Counted from the stretch's first letter, positions 25,790 through 34,834 are shown. The stretch: 64,000 nucleotides of DNA from Neobacillus niacini (GCF_023715415.1 NZ_JAMBOB010000008.1:215941-279940), one strand, 5' to 3'. Notes: generated by a model not told the origin, from the sequence alone. A program made the numbers and translations.

Positions 25790-27259
25790 ATGCCAGTAAA
25801 AAATCAGGTTCAGCTCATCACATATCCAGATTCAATGGGTGGGGATCTAAAGTCACTTAATCATGTCCTTTTAGAACACTTTTCCGATATATTTAAAGGC
25901 GGGGTTCATATTCTGCCTCCTTTTCCATCTACAGGGGACAGAGGATTTGCACCAAAGACTTATTTAGAAGTCGAACCGTCCTTTGGGACATGGGATGATA
26001 TAAAATCCATAGGGGAAAATTTTGATATATTGGTAGATTTGATGGTGAATCATATTTCTAAGCAGTCCAAGTACTTCCAGGACTTTCTAAAAAAAGGGAA
26101 AAAATCAGAGTACGCAGACCTCTTTATTACCTTAGATAAGCTATGGAAGGATGGAAAACCGGTACAGGCAGATATTGATAAAATGTTCCTGAGAAGACCG
26201 TTGCCTTACTCTACTTTTACAATAGAGGAAACGGGTGAGGAACAGAAGGTTTGGACAACCTTTGGTAAAGCAGACCCTTCAGAACAAATCGATCTGGACG
26301 TCAAGTCGGAGCAGGTAAAACAGCTGCTGACGGAGTTTTTTATGAATTTCAAGGAACAGAAAGTAAAAATTGTTAGACTGGATGCTGTCGGATATGTCAT
26401 TAAAAAGTTGGGAACGAGCTGCTTTTTTGTGGAGCCGGAAATTTATGAGTTCCTTGATTGGATTATCGAATTAGCTGATAGTTTAGAAATTGAACTTCTC
26501 CCGGAGGTTCATTCTCATTACAGTATTCAATATAAGCTGGCAGAGCATGGCTGCTGGATATACGATTTTATCCTGCCGTACACTGTGCTCGAAACCTTAA
26601 TCAATAAAAATAGTAAAAATCTTAGGCACTACCTCAAGAATCGTCCACATAAGCAGTTTACAATGTTGGATTGTCATGATGGTGTCCCGGTTAAACCGGA
26701 TTTGGATGATCTCATTGATACGAAGGAAGCAAGAAAAATTGTCGATGCCTGCCTAGAAAGAGGCTCCAATCTTAGTCTTATTTTGTCTGACAATCATAAG
26801 GCTCCAGATGGCTTTGATGTTCACCAAATTAGGGGAACCTATTACTCTATGCTGGGTTGTGATGATGACGCCTATTTAGCTGCAAGAGCAATTCAATTCT
26901 TTACACCCGGTGTACCGCAAGTGTATTATGTGGGGCTTCTAGCGGGTGAAAATGATTATGAAAATGCGGAAAAAACTGGTGATGGACGAGAAATCAACCG
27001 TCACAATTACAGTCTTGAGGAGATCGAGCAATCACTTGGCAAACCCGTCGTACAAAGACTAGTAAAACTGATTAAGTTTCGAAATGAGCACCCGGCTTTT
27101 AATGGAGAATTCAATGTATTAGATTCCAACAACGATGTGATTCGCCTGTCTTGGCAGAAGGATGATGCGAAATGTACATTGTTTATCGATTTAAAAACCA
27201 ACAAGTCTGTCATCTCTTATGTCGATGAGAATGGTCAGGAAGCTCAGTATCTTGTATAA
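25790..27259 (+). CDS. gtfA: Sucrose phosphorylase (GH13 subfamily 18)
   Basis: Cytoplasmic retaining phosphorylase that converts sucrose and phosphate to alpha-glucose 1-phosphate and fructose. The 489-residue length and opening QVQLITYPDSMGGDLKSLN are characteristic. Catalytic residues visible: nucleophile Asp198 in VRLDAVGY, acid/base Glu239 in LLPEVHSHY, and the transition-state Asp297 in MLDCHDG. It also has the GVPQVYYVGLLAGENDY block of this subfamily. Sucrose-6-phosphate or glucosylglycerate phosphorylase relatives are possible. With the kinase upstream and the alpha-galactosidase locus downstream it fits raffinose-family sugar use, as in the streptococcal msm operon. Confidence 0.9.
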   Translation: MPVKNQVQLITYPDSMGGDLKSLNHVLLEHFSDIFKGGVHILPPFPSTGDRGFAPKTYLEVEPSFGTWDDIKSIGENFDILVDLMVNHISKQSKYFQDFLKKGKKSEYADLFITLDKLWKDGKPVQADIDKMFLRRPLPYSTFTIEETGEEQKVWTTFGKADPSEQIDLDVKSEQVKQLLTEFFMNFKEQKVKIVRLDAVGYVIKKLGTSCFFVEPEIYEFLDWIIELADSLEIELLPEVHSHYSIQYKLAEHGCWIYDFILPYTVLETLINKNSKNLRHYLKNRPHKQFTMLDCHDGVPVKPDLDDLIDTKEARKIVDACLERGSNLSLILSDNHKAPDGFDVHQIRGTYYSMLGCDDDAYLAARAIQFFTPGVPQVYYVGLLAGENDYENAEKTGDGREINRHNYSLEEIEQSLGKPVVQRLVKLIKFRNEHPAFNGEFNVLDSNNDVIRLSWQKDDAKCTLFIDLKTNKSVISYVDENGQEAQYLV

Positions 27260-27302
27260 ATAGTATTATTCCAATCAATCAGGTTAAAATAATCGTTAAG
27301 TT

Positions 27303-27335
27303 AGGTAAAGTGAATCTTTCATTTTACCTTTTTTA
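27303..27335 (+). terminator. Rho-independent terminator after sucrose phosphorylase
   Basis: AGGTAAAGTGAA (27303-27314) pairs with TTCATTTTACCT (27318-27329, one G-T pair) and is followed by TTTTTT. Confidence 0.87.
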
Positions 27336-27348
27336 TTGAATGCTTAAA

Positions 27349-27367
27349 GGTTATGTTTACTAAAATA
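27349..27367 (+). repeat. Second arm of an exact 19-bp inverted repeat
   Basis: GGTTATGTTTACTAAAATA is the exact reverse complement of 24652-24670. The two arms bracket the kinase-phosphorylase pair and lie 118 and 152 bases before the next plus-strand start codons, so they may be a shared regulatory site or the scar of a mobile module. Confidence 0.6.
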
Positions 27368-27403
27368 AAGCGAAATGAATAAAAATATGCAAAAAACGCT
27401 TGA

Positions 27404-27420
27404 ATGTAAGCGGTGTACAT
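27404..27420 (+). promoter_or_regulatory. Possible cre-like or LacI-type site
   Basis: ATGTAAGCGGTGTACAT has ATGTA/TACAT arms and a central CG. It resembles the CcpA cre consensus but with one extra base in the right half, so the call is weak. Confidence 0.3.
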
Positions 27421-27437
27421 GGTATATTTCAAATATA

Positions 27438-27462
27438 AAGTTTAGTTAATTTAACTAAACTT
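27438..27462 (+). promoter_or_regulatory. 25-bp palindrome upstream of the LacI-family gene (candidate operator)
   Basis: Left half-site AAGTTTAGTTAA and right half-site TTAACTAAACTT are perfect inverted copies around a single central T, ending 22 bases before the regulator start. Position and symmetry suggest autoregulation. It lacks the central CG usual for LacI operators, so another regulator is possible. Confidence 0.55.
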
Positions 27463-27484
27463 AGAATTGATGGTGAAAAAATAA

Positions 27485-28513
27485 ATGGTAACGATAAAGG
27501 ATATAGCAAAACTAGCAAATGTTTCAACTGCTACGGTATCAAGAATCTTAAATAATGACGCAACCTTATCAGTATCAGATGAGACCCGAAAAAAGATTTT
27601 AGATCTCGTTAATGAACTAGATTATAAGCCGCTGCGGAAAAAGAGTGTGAAAACGGAGAAAAAAATAGAGTCATTTAATATCGGTTTAATCTTTTTAAAC
27701 GATGAATCCATAGATCCATATTTTCAGTCGATTCGAAAGGGCGTTGAAAGTACCTGTCACCAGTTTCCAATAAATATCGTTTCGACAATGGTAGTAGGAA
27801 AGAGTGTCATTACTTCTGATACTTTAAGTGAGCTTGATGGCCTTATTGTAATAGGTGACATCGATACAAAAGAAATTAAAGAAATCTACTATAAGAACAA
27901 TAATATTGTTGTGGTGGATTATTTGCCGCCGCATGATCACAATGTCGATGTGGTGATATCTGATTTTGAAGGGGCAACAGAGCAGGTCATCGACTATTTA
28001 CTAGACCTAGGGCATCAAGAAATTGCCTTTGTTGGCGGAAAAGGGCTTGTCCATGGTGTTGTAAGCGGAAAAATGGCGGAGAAGGTAGATGTTCGTAAAA
28101 GCACATTTGAAAAAGTAATCAAAGAAAAGGGTCTGTACAATCCCTTATACATTTTGGAGGAAGATTGGGGTCCGGCAAATGGTTATTCGTTAACAAAAAA
28201 GCTAATCGAAAACGAAAATCAGCCGAGTGCAATTGTTGTCGCAAGTGACCCAATGGCTTTAGGAGTACTACGTGCACTGCATGAATCCGGAATCCATGTA
28301 CCGAATGATGTGTCGGTGGTTAGCTTTGATGATATCGAGGCTGCAGCCTACGTCAATCCTCGACTTTCAACTGTAAAAGTCCACGGAGATGAAATGGGGA
28401 GGACGGCCGTTAAACTCTTGTACGACCGCTTATTGGGAAGAAAGCTTCCAATGAGGGTCATGCTTCCAACAGAATTGATCATACGTGATAGCTCTAGTGC
28501 AAAAAAAGAATAA
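27485..28513 (+). CDS. LacI-family transcriptional regulator (MsmR/RafR-like)
   Basis: A 342-residue repressor with N-terminal HTH (TIKDIAKLANVSTATVSRILN), hinge, and sugar-binding effector domain ending LIIRDSS. It is divergent in no direction: all neighbours are on the same strand, directly before the MsmEFG importer and alpha-galactosidase genes, so it probably controls them in response to an alpha-galactoside or a derivative. The ribosome binding site is poor (GGTG at ten bases), implying low expression. A paralogue of the galR-like gene at 1068, sharing the DETRKKI/DETKKRI region. Confidence 0.86.
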   Translation: MVTIKDIAKLANVSTATVSRILNNDATLSVSDETRKKILDLVNELDYKPLRKKSVKTEKKIESFNIGLIFLNDESIDPYFQSIRKGVESTCHQFPINIVSTMVVGKSVITSDTLSELDGLIVIGDIDTKEIKEIYYKNNNIVVVDYLPPHDHNVDVVISDFEGATEQVIDYLLDLGHQEIAFVGGKGLVHGVVSGKMAEKVDVRKSTFEKVIKEKGLYNPLYILEEDWGPANGYSLTKKLIENENQPSAIVVASDPMALGVLRALHESGIHVPNDVSVVSFDDIEAAAYVNPRLSTVKVHGDEMGRTAVKLLYDRLLGRKLPMRVMLPTELIIRDSSSAKKE

Positions 28514-28642
28514 TTCTCAATATAAAAAAACGGAGGGAGGCGGATCAGAGAGTCTTCTGAAACCGATGCCATTCAAATATTTTAATAGATTAATAGATAT
28601 ATGCTTCAAAGATAAAAATATACCATTAATGGAGGAATACAG

Positions 28643-29881
28643 ATGAAAAAGACAGTTTCTTTACTTGCTGCGAGTGTCCTATCAATTTCCCTGCTTGCGG
28701 GATGTGGCAGCGGAGATAATGCAGGAGGCGCGGATAATGGAAAGGTGAAAATTGAGTTTTTCCATTATAAACGTGAAGCGATGGATACATTTGATAAATT
28801 AATAGAGAAATTCGAAAAGGAAAATCCAAATATTGATATTGAACAAGCTAGCCCCCCAGATGCTGGAACCGTTATTAAAACAAGAGTATCAAAAGGAGAT
28901 GTTCCGGATATTATCTCGATTGGAGGAGATATGGGATATAATGAACTATCAAAAGCAGGGGTCTTTACAGATCTTTCAAAAGACAAAGTTCTTGAAAAGG
29001 TTCAGCCTGCTTATATCCAAATGTTGAAAGATATCACAGGTCAAGAGAAGATTTATGGTGTTCCTTTTGCGGCTAATGCAGTTGGTGTCATCTATAATAA
29101 AGCAATCTTTAACGAACTTGGATTGGAAGTTCCGAAAACTTGGGATGAATTTGTTGCATTATCGGAGACAATCCAAAAGGCAGGAAAGGTTCCGTTCTAC
29201 CATACGTATAAAGATGCCTGGACATTATTACCTTCCTTCAATGCATTGGCAGCGAATACCCAGGGAGCTGACTTCTACGAGCAACTGAATAAAGGAAAAG
29301 TTCTAGCTGAGAAGAGGTATAAAGAAGCAGTTGAGAAAATGGTTGTCTTATCAAAATATGGTCATAAAAATCAACAAGGTGTCGCCTATAATGATGGAAA
29401 CACTGCGTTTGCCAATGGAGAATCTGCTATGTACCTGCAAGGTATCTGGGCGATTCCTGAAATTATAAAAGCAAATCCTGATATTGAGCTAGGGGTATTC
29501 CCGTTCCCGGCAACGAACAATCCGGAGGAGATCAAGGTTATTTCCGGTGTCGATTTACTATATGCTTTATCTGCTAAGTCTGAGCATCCGAAAGAAGCCA
29601 AGAAGTTTATTGAATTCATGCTTCAAGATGAGAATGCAAAACAATATATAGAAGAACAAAATGCTTTCTCAGCATTGATGGGCATTGCTCAAGACAATCC
29701 TACTGTTGCTGACCTTAAAGTGATGATGGAAAACGGAGCAGTTACAGATTTCCCTGACCACTATATTCCAACAGGTGTATATCCTGATAAAACATTACAA
29801 ACTTTAGCCCAAGATAAGGACGTTGATTCGGCCCTTGAAAAAATCCAAAAGGATTGGGAAAAAGTCCAAAGTCGTAAATAA
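28643..29881 (+). CDS. msmE: Extracellular sugar-binding lipoprotein (MsmE-like, ABC importer)
   Basis: Solute-binding protein of family 1, 412 residues, with a lipoprotein signal (MKKTVSLLAASVLSISLLAG then Cys21) that anchors it to the outer membrane face. Family features: FHYKREAMDTFDKLIEKFEKENPNI, GVPFAANAVGVIYNKAIF and AMYLQGIWAIPEI. It captures oligosaccharides, here probably raffinose, melibiose or stachyose, judged from the alpha-galactosidase downstream. GGAGG precedes the ATG, and a strong hairpin follows the gene and may raise its expression over the permeases. Confidence 0.88.
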   Translation: MKKTVSLLAASVLSISLLAGCGSGDNAGGADNGKVKIEFFHYKREAMDTFDKLIEKFEKENPNIDIEQASPPDAGTVIKTRVSKGDVPDIISIGGDMGYNELSKAGVFTDLSKDKVLEKVQPAYIQMLKDITGQEKIYGVPFAANAVGVIYNKAIFNELGLEVPKTWDEFVALSETIQKAGKVPFYHTYKDAWTLLPSFNALAANTQGADFYEQLNKGKVLAEKRYKEAVEKMVVLSKYGHKNQQGVAYNDGNTAFANGESAMYLQGIWAIPEIIKANPDIELGVFPFPATNNPEEIKVISGVDLLYALSAKSEHPKEAKKFIEFMLQDENAKQYIEEQNAFSALMGIAQDNPTVADLKVMMENGAVTDFPDHYIPTGVYPDKTLQTLAQDKDVDSALEKIQKDWEKVQSRK

Positions 29882-29889
29882 CTATTCAG

Positions 29890-29929
29890 GAGAAATTGGA
29901 GGCATCTTCTCCAATTTCTCTATCTTTTT
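29890..29929 (+). terminator. Intra-operon hairpin/attenuator after msmE
   Basis: GAGAAATTGGAG (29890-29901) pairs perfectly with CTCCAATTTCTC (29909-29920) over a seven-base loop, then TATCTTTTT. Likely a leaky terminator giving excess binding protein. Confidence 0.8.
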
Positions 29930-29946
29930 AAGGGAGTGAATCATAA

Positions 29947-30888
29947 ATGAAAAGTGACCAACTTATTTTGAATAACCATCAATCGTCTCCCGCTGACTTG
30001 GCCAAAAGTAAGAAAAAGAAAATGAATGGCAGAATGATGGCGTATTATCTTATGGTCATTCCGGCTGCATTGCTATTCTTTGCCTTTCATACGTTTCCTG
30101 CGATTCAAGGGATTTATTATTCCTTTACAAACTGGAATGGGATTAACCTTGACTACGATTTTGTGGGTTTTAAAAATTATATTAACTTGTTTAAGGATAC
30201 CGCTGTTCGAGATTCTTATTTATTTACCTTTAAATTTGCTATCTTTGCAGGCGTTTTAGTCAATATAATTAGTTTGGCAGTTGCCATTGGACTGAATGCA
30301 AAAATCAAGGGAAGGAATTTCTTTAGAGCTGTATACTTCCTGCCTAATATATTGAGTGTGTTGATTGTAGGTTTTATTTTTAACTTTGTTTTTACGAGCA
30401 TTATTCCTAATCTTGGGGAGAAGTACCAAATTGAATTTTTGACTGAAAATATCCTTGGTAATGCTAACCTTGCCTGGATTGGCATCTTGATTGTATTTAT
30501 CTGGCAATCATGTGCCTTCAATATTATTTTGTACTTATCAGGACTGCAGACTGTTCCGCACGAACTGTATGAAGCTTCTAGCCTCGATGGGGCCAATCGC
30601 TGGCAGCAATTCTGGAAAATTACTTTTCCGGTGATTGCTCCCTTCTTTACCATCAATATGGTTTTGGCTATGAAAAATGCCCTAATGGTATTTGATCAGA
30701 TCGTAGCAATGACAGGAGGAGGGCCAGGGACGGTCACTACATCCATTTCGTATCTAATTTATACGGGTGGATTAGCCGGTGGAGAGTTTGCCTTCCAATC
30801 TGCAAATGGCGTTATCTACTTTATTGTCATTATGGCTATCTCGGTATTCCAGCTTAAAGTTCTACAAAAAAGGGAGATGGATATGTAA
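29947..30888 (+). CDS. msmF: Sugar ABC transporter permease (MsmF/UgpA type)
   Basis: A 313-residue membrane protein with six predicted segments. The cytoplasmic EAA loop that docks the ATPase is clear: YEASSLDGANRWQQFWKITFP. The GGGPGTVTTSISYLIY block near the end is typical of MalF/UgpA permeases. A GGGAG site precedes the ATG and the stop overlaps the start of the next permease by one base (TAATG), showing coupling. The ATPase subunit is not encoded here. Confidence 0.88.
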   Translation: MKSDQLILNNHQSSPADLAKSKKKKMNGRMMAYYLMVIPAALLFFAFHTFPAIQGIYYSFTNWNGINLDYDFVGFKNYINLFKDTAVRDSYLFTFKFAIFAGVLVNIISLAVAIGLNAKIKGRNFFRAVYFLPNILSVLIVGFIFNFVFTSIIPNLGEKYQIEFLTENILGNANLAWIGILIVFIWQSCAFNIILYLSGLQTVPHELYEASSLDGANRWQQFWKITFPVIAPFFTINMVLAMKNALMVFDQIVAMTGGGPGTVTTSISYLIYTGGLAGGEFAFQSANGVIYFIVIMAISVFQLKVLQKREMDM

Positions 30889-31706
30889 TGAGAGAAAGAA
30901 CAAACTGGCCTGTCACGATATTCATAGCATTAGGTTCGGTGGCTATTCTAATCCCTTTGTATATTTCGATTTCAATTGCACTAAAGAATCCACAGGAACT
31001 CGCAGAGTCAGCCCTATCACTCCCGCTTAATTTTCATTGGGAGAACTTTACAAAAGCGATTGAAGTGACCAATTTCTTTAACGCCTTCAAGAACAGTTCA
31101 ATTATTACAATCTTCACATTGGTGTTTACATTACTAACTAACTCACTGGTAGCCTATGGCATTGCCAGAAATATGCACCGAAAATTATTTAGAAATTTGT
31201 ATTATTACTTTGTAAGTGCCTTATTCATTCCGTTTCCAATCATCATGCTGCCGATTGTGAAACAAACATCAGCACTAGGTCTCAATAATACAGCTGGCTT
31301 GATTTTGCTCTATGTGGTATATGGAATGGCAATGAATATCTTTATTTATGTTGGCTATATCCGTTCTATTCCTATTGAACTGGAAGAGGCTGCCATTGTT
31401 GATGGCTGCAGTACATGGGGCGTATTCTGGAAGGTGATTTTCCCTTTATTAACACCTATAAACGCAACAGTCGGAATTTTGACTTGTCTATGGGCATGGA
31501 ATGACTTCTTGCTCCCGCTGGTCATCTTGAGTGACTCGGCTGATGCAACATTGCCGCTTGTTCAATATGTTTTCCAAACAGAATTTGGAGCAGATTATAA
31601 CTTGGCATTTGCTTCTTACCTAATGGCGATGGCTCCGATGGTTATTGTCTATCTGTTTGCACAAAAATGGATTATTGGCGGGGTTGTAAAAGGAGCAATA
31701 AAATAA
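30888..31706 (+). CDS. msmG: Carbohydrate ABC transporter permease (MsmG/UgpE type)
   Basis: A 272-residue partner permease with six predicted membrane segments and the EAA loop LEEAAIVDGCSTWGVFWKVIFP. Together with the preceding gene it forms the heterodimeric channel for the sugar caught by the lipoprotein. In Bacilli such importers borrow a shared MsmX-type ATPase, which would explain the missing ATPase gene. Alpha-galactosidase follows 25 bases later. Confidence 0.88.
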   Translation: MRERTNWPVTIFIALGSVAILIPLYISISIALKNPQELAESALSLPLNFHWENFTKAIEVTNFFNAFKNSSIITIFTLVFTLLTNSLVAYGIARNMHRKLFRNLYYYFVSALFIPFPIIMLPIVKQTSALGLNNTAGLILLYVVYGMAMNIFIYVGYIRSIPIELEEAAIVDGCSTWGVFWKVIFPLLTPINATVGILTCLWAWNDFLLPLVILSDSADATLPLVQYVFQTEFGADYNLAFASYLMAMAPMVIVYLFAQKWIIGGVVKGAIK

Positions 31707-31731
31707 ACAGTTTTAGGAGTTGTTTTTTAGA

Positions 31732-33933
31732 ATGGCTATTCACTATAATACTGAAACTAAAACGTTTCATTTAAAAGCGAAAGATACAAGCTATGTTCTC
31801 GGAGTCTTGCGTGATGGCTACCTTGTTCATTATTACTGGGGTAAAGGGATTGGCGAGTATCGCCACGCCAATTTCCTTCAGTTTGTTGATCGCGGATTCT
31901 CCGGAAATCCGTATCAACAAAAGGATGACAGGACGTTTTCACTGGATACCCTTCCTCAGGAATATCCGCAATATGGGAATACTGATTTTAGGAAACCAGC
32001 CTATCAGGTTCAATTGGAAAATGGGTCGACGGTATCTGACTTACGCTTTGTGTCCCATAAGATTTTTCAAGGTAAAGCGCCATTAGAAGGTCTGCCAGCC
32101 ACCTATGTAGAAGGTGCAGAAGAGGCGGAAACGCTTGAAATTACGATGGAGGACACGCTAATCGGGTTAAAAGTGATTTTAAGTTATACCGTATTTGAAC
32201 AGTTGAATGTTATCATACGCTCTGTGCGATTTGTGAATGAAGGTTTAGAGTCAGTAAAATTACTGCAAGCGTTAAGTGTGAATGTCGATTTTCGTGATGC
32301 AGACTTCGATTTCTTACACCTCCATGGTGCCCATGTAAAAGAAAGACATATCGAGCGGAAACCATTGCGACATGGAATTCAGTCTGTGGAAAGTACAAGA
32401 GGGGCAAGTAGTCATCAGCATAATCCGTTTATCGCCCTTCTTAGAAAAGATACGACAGAAGATAGCGGCGAAGTGTATGGATTTAACTTCGTATACAGTG
32501 GGAATTTCCTAGCACAGGCGGAAGTGGACCAATTTAGTAATACGAGAGTGACGATGGGTATCAATCCGTTTGATTTTAGCTGGAAATTAGATGCGGGTGA
32601 GAGTTTTCAAGCACCAGAGGTAGTCATGGTTTATTCATCTGAAGGTCTTGGAGATATGTCACGGACGTATCATGAATTATACCGTACCCGCTTAGTGAGA
32701 GGAACTTACCGGGATAAAGAACGTCCAATCTTGGTCAACAACTGGGAAGCGACATATTTTGATTTTAATGAAGATAAAATTCTTGAAATTGCCAAAGCGG
32801 GCAATGAACTAGGTATCGAATTATTTGTTTTGGACGATGGCTGGTTTGGAAAGCGTGATGATGACCGATCATCGCTGGGAGATTGGTTTGTAGATCATAA
32901 AAAACTACCTAATGGGTTGAATGCACTTGCAAGCAACGTTAAAGACATGGGATTGGAATTCGGACTATGGTTTGAACCAGAAATGATTTCAGTTGATAGT
33001 GATCTGTACCGTGAGCATCCTGATTGGTGCCTTAATGTCCCTGGCAGAAGCCGTTCTGAGAGCAGGAATCAGCTTATATTAGATTTCTCTAGAGAAGATG
33101 TTTGTGAAGAAATAACGAAGCGGGTTTGCGATATTTTAGCAAGTGCTCCTATTTCCTATGTAAAATGGGACATGAATCGCCATATGACCGAAATTGGTTC
33201 CGCTCTACTTCCTGCTGATCGCCAAAGGGAAACGGCTCACCGTTATATGCTAGGTTTATATAAAGTAATGGATAAAATAACAACCAGCTTCCCAGAGGTA
33301 TTATTTGAAAGCTGCTCTGGCGGCGGCGGAAGATTTGATCCAGGAATTCTTTACTATATGCCGCAAACCTGGACAAGTGATAATACGGATGCCGTATCTC
33401 GTCTGCAAATTCAGTACGGTACGAGTTTAGTGTATCCAATCGTATCGATGGGAGCCCATGTCTCCGCTGTGCCAAACCATCAGGTTCATCGCAGTACATC
33501 CATGGAAATGCGCGGTGATGTTGCGATGTCCGGAAATTTAGGGTATGAACTCGATTTAACCAAGTTGTCTGAAGAGGAAAAGGAAATTGTCAAACAACAG
33601 GTTGCTTCTTATAAAGAAATTAGAAGATTGATTCAGTTTGGTGATTTCTATCGCTTAAAAAGTCCTTTTGAAGGGAACGAAACAGCGTGGCTGTTTTCAA
33701 ATAAGGAAAAGACCGAAGCAATGGTATTTTACTTCCGAGTTTTGGCAGAGGCAGCAGCACCATTTGCTTTCTTGAAGCTAAAGGGCCTTGATGTTACGAA
33801 GCATTATCAAGTTATGGGAACAGACAATGTTTACGGCGGGGATGAACTCTCATACGCTGGGCTAACCATTCCAGCAGAATTGAAGGGTGATTTCCGAAGT
33901 CATGTTTGGCATTTGAAGGTGAATAAAGGATAG
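31732..33933 (+). CDS. Alpha-galactosidase (GH36)
   Basis: Retaining glycosidase of family GH36, 733 residues, similar in length to the tetrameric Geobacillus AgaA. It hydrolyses terminal alpha-1,6-galactose from raffinose, melibiose or stachyose. Domains: N-terminal beta-supersandwich (about 1-330), TIM barrel (about 330-640) and C-terminal beta domain. Catalytic residues: nucleophile Asp480 in VKWDMNRH, acid/base Asp550 in TWTSDNTDA, plus LDDGWFGKRDDD and SCSGGGGRFDPG. No signal peptide, so it works on imported sugar. ATG 31732 is preferred to an in-frame TTG that abuts the AGGAG site. Confidence 0.94.
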   Translation: MAIHYNTETKTFHLKAKDTSYVLGVLRDGYLVHYYWGKGIGEYRHANFLQFVDRGFSGNPYQQKDDRTFSLDTLPQEYPQYGNTDFRKPAYQVQLENGSTVSDLRFVSHKIFQGKAPLEGLPATYVEGAEEAETLEITMEDTLIGLKVILSYTVFEQLNVIIRSVRFVNEGLESVKLLQALSVNVDFRDADFDFLHLHGAHVKERHIERKPLRHGIQSVESTRGASSHQHNPFIALLRKDTTEDSGEVYGFNFVYSGNFLAQAEVDQFSNTRVTMGINPFDFSWKLDAGESFQAPEVVMVYSSEGLGDMSRTYHELYRTRLVRGTYRDKERPILVNNWEATYFDFNEDKILEIAKAGNELGIELFVLDDGWFGKRDDDRSSLGDWFVDHKKLPNGLNALASNVKDMGLEFGLWFEPEMISVDSDLYREHPDWCLNVPGRSRSESRNQLILDFSREDVCEEITKRVCDILASAPISYVKWDMNRHMTEIGSALLPADRQRETAHRYMLGLYKVMDKITTSFPEVLFESCSGGGGRFDPGILYYMPQTWTSDNTDAVSRLQIQYGTSLVYPIVSMGAHVSAVPNHQVHRSTSMEMRGDVAMSGNLGYELDLTKLSEEEKEIVKQQVASYKEIRRLIQFGDFYRLKSPFEGNETAWLFSNKEKTEAMVFYFRVLAEAAAPFAFLKLKGLDVTKHYQVMGTDNVYGGDELSYAGLTIPAELKGDFRSHVWHLKVNKG

Positions 33934-33938
33934 GAAAT

Positions 33939-33992
33939 AAAGGGGCGGGTTCTGATGTGTTTTTATAAGCAGAAGACCTGCCCCTTTACTTT
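33939..33992 (+). terminator. Terminator of the msm/alpha-galactosidase operon
   Basis: AAAGGGGCGGGT (33939-33950) pairs with ACCTGCCCCTTT (33976-33987, one G-T pair) with a 25-base loop, then ACTTTAT. Confidence 0.75.
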
Positions 33993-34126
33993 ATCTGACT
34001 AATAAGTGTTTTCTTTATTGCTATTTTTAGAAGTTCAAACTCAAATTGACTTACCAGCCATAAAATAAGAATATTGGTAATGGATAATAAAACATAAAAA
34101 CTTCCGCAAAAAAGGAGCCTTATTAT

Positions 34127-34834
34127 ATGCAAGATAATCAAGTATACTATTCTGATATCGAAGCCAGGGAAATGATTTGTGAAATCGGAAGACGAGTATA
34201 TAACCGAAATTATGTAGCAGCGAATGATGGAAATATCTCAGTGAAAGTGGGTCCTAATGAAATTTGGACAACGCCTACTGGAGTAAGTAAAGGATATATG
34301 ACGCCTGACATGATGGTGAAAATGGACCTTTCTGGTAACATCATTTCAGGAGGCTTGAAACCTTCCTCCGAGGTAAAGATGCACCTAAGAGTCTACAATG
34401 AAAATCCCGAGGTGAATGCGGTTGTTCATGCCCATCCTCCGGTTGCTACATCATTTGCAATAGCAGGAATTCCGCTTGATAAACCAGTATTACCAGAGGC
34501 TATCGTTCTTTTAGGTAATGTACCAGTGGCACCGTATGCTTTGCCGGGAACACAAGAAGTTCCAGACTCGATTGCACCATATTGTAAAACACATAATGCT
34601 GTTCTTTTGGCTAATCATGGCGCCCTAACATGGGGAAGAGATTTGATGGAGGCGTATTTTCGAATGGAATCTCTAGAACATTATGCTACCATCCTTATGT
34701 ATTCCAATAATATATTGAAAAAGGCCAACGAATTAAATGATTCGCAAATCGCTGATTTAATCAAGGTCCGCGAATCAATGGGAATAAAAGCAGGCGGCGT
34801 ACCGATAAGTAGCGAAGAAGAAAAGGATAATTGA
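34127..34834 (+). CDS. Class II aldolase (fuculose-phosphate aldolase / DrdA-like)
   Basis: Zinc-dependent cytoplasmic aldolase of the AraD/FucA family, 235 residues. Visible: catalytic Glu82 in KPSSEVKMHL, zinc ligands His101 and His103 in VVHAHPPVAT, and His164 in LLANHGALTWG; the phosphate-binding NDGNIS and TPTGVSKG loops are present. Relatives split fuculose 1-phosphate, or 5-deoxyribulose/5-methylthioribulose 1-phosphate, into DHAP and an aldehyde. No other fucose gene is in the window, while mtnK and mtnA are 10 kb upstream, so a DHAP-shunt role is attractive but unproven. A methylthioribulose dehydratase (MtnB) is a related alternative. It has its own terminator. Confidence 0.85.
   Translation: MQDNQVYYSDIEAREMICEIGRRVYNRNYVAANDGNISVKVGPNEIWTTPTGVSKGYMTPDMMVKMDLSGNIISGGLKPSSEVKMHLRVYNENPEVNAVVHAHPPVATSFAIAGIPLDKPVLPEAIVLLGNVPVAPYALPGTQEVPDSIAPYCKTHNAVLLANHGALTWGRDLMEAYFRMESLEHYATILMYSNNILKKANELNDSQIADLIKVRESMGIKAGGVPISSEEEKDN

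Noticed and set aside
30216..30656. 146-codon minus-strand ORF opposite msmF
   Set aside because: Antisense to a permease with clear EAA loop; composition is that of a reversed hydrophobic gene.
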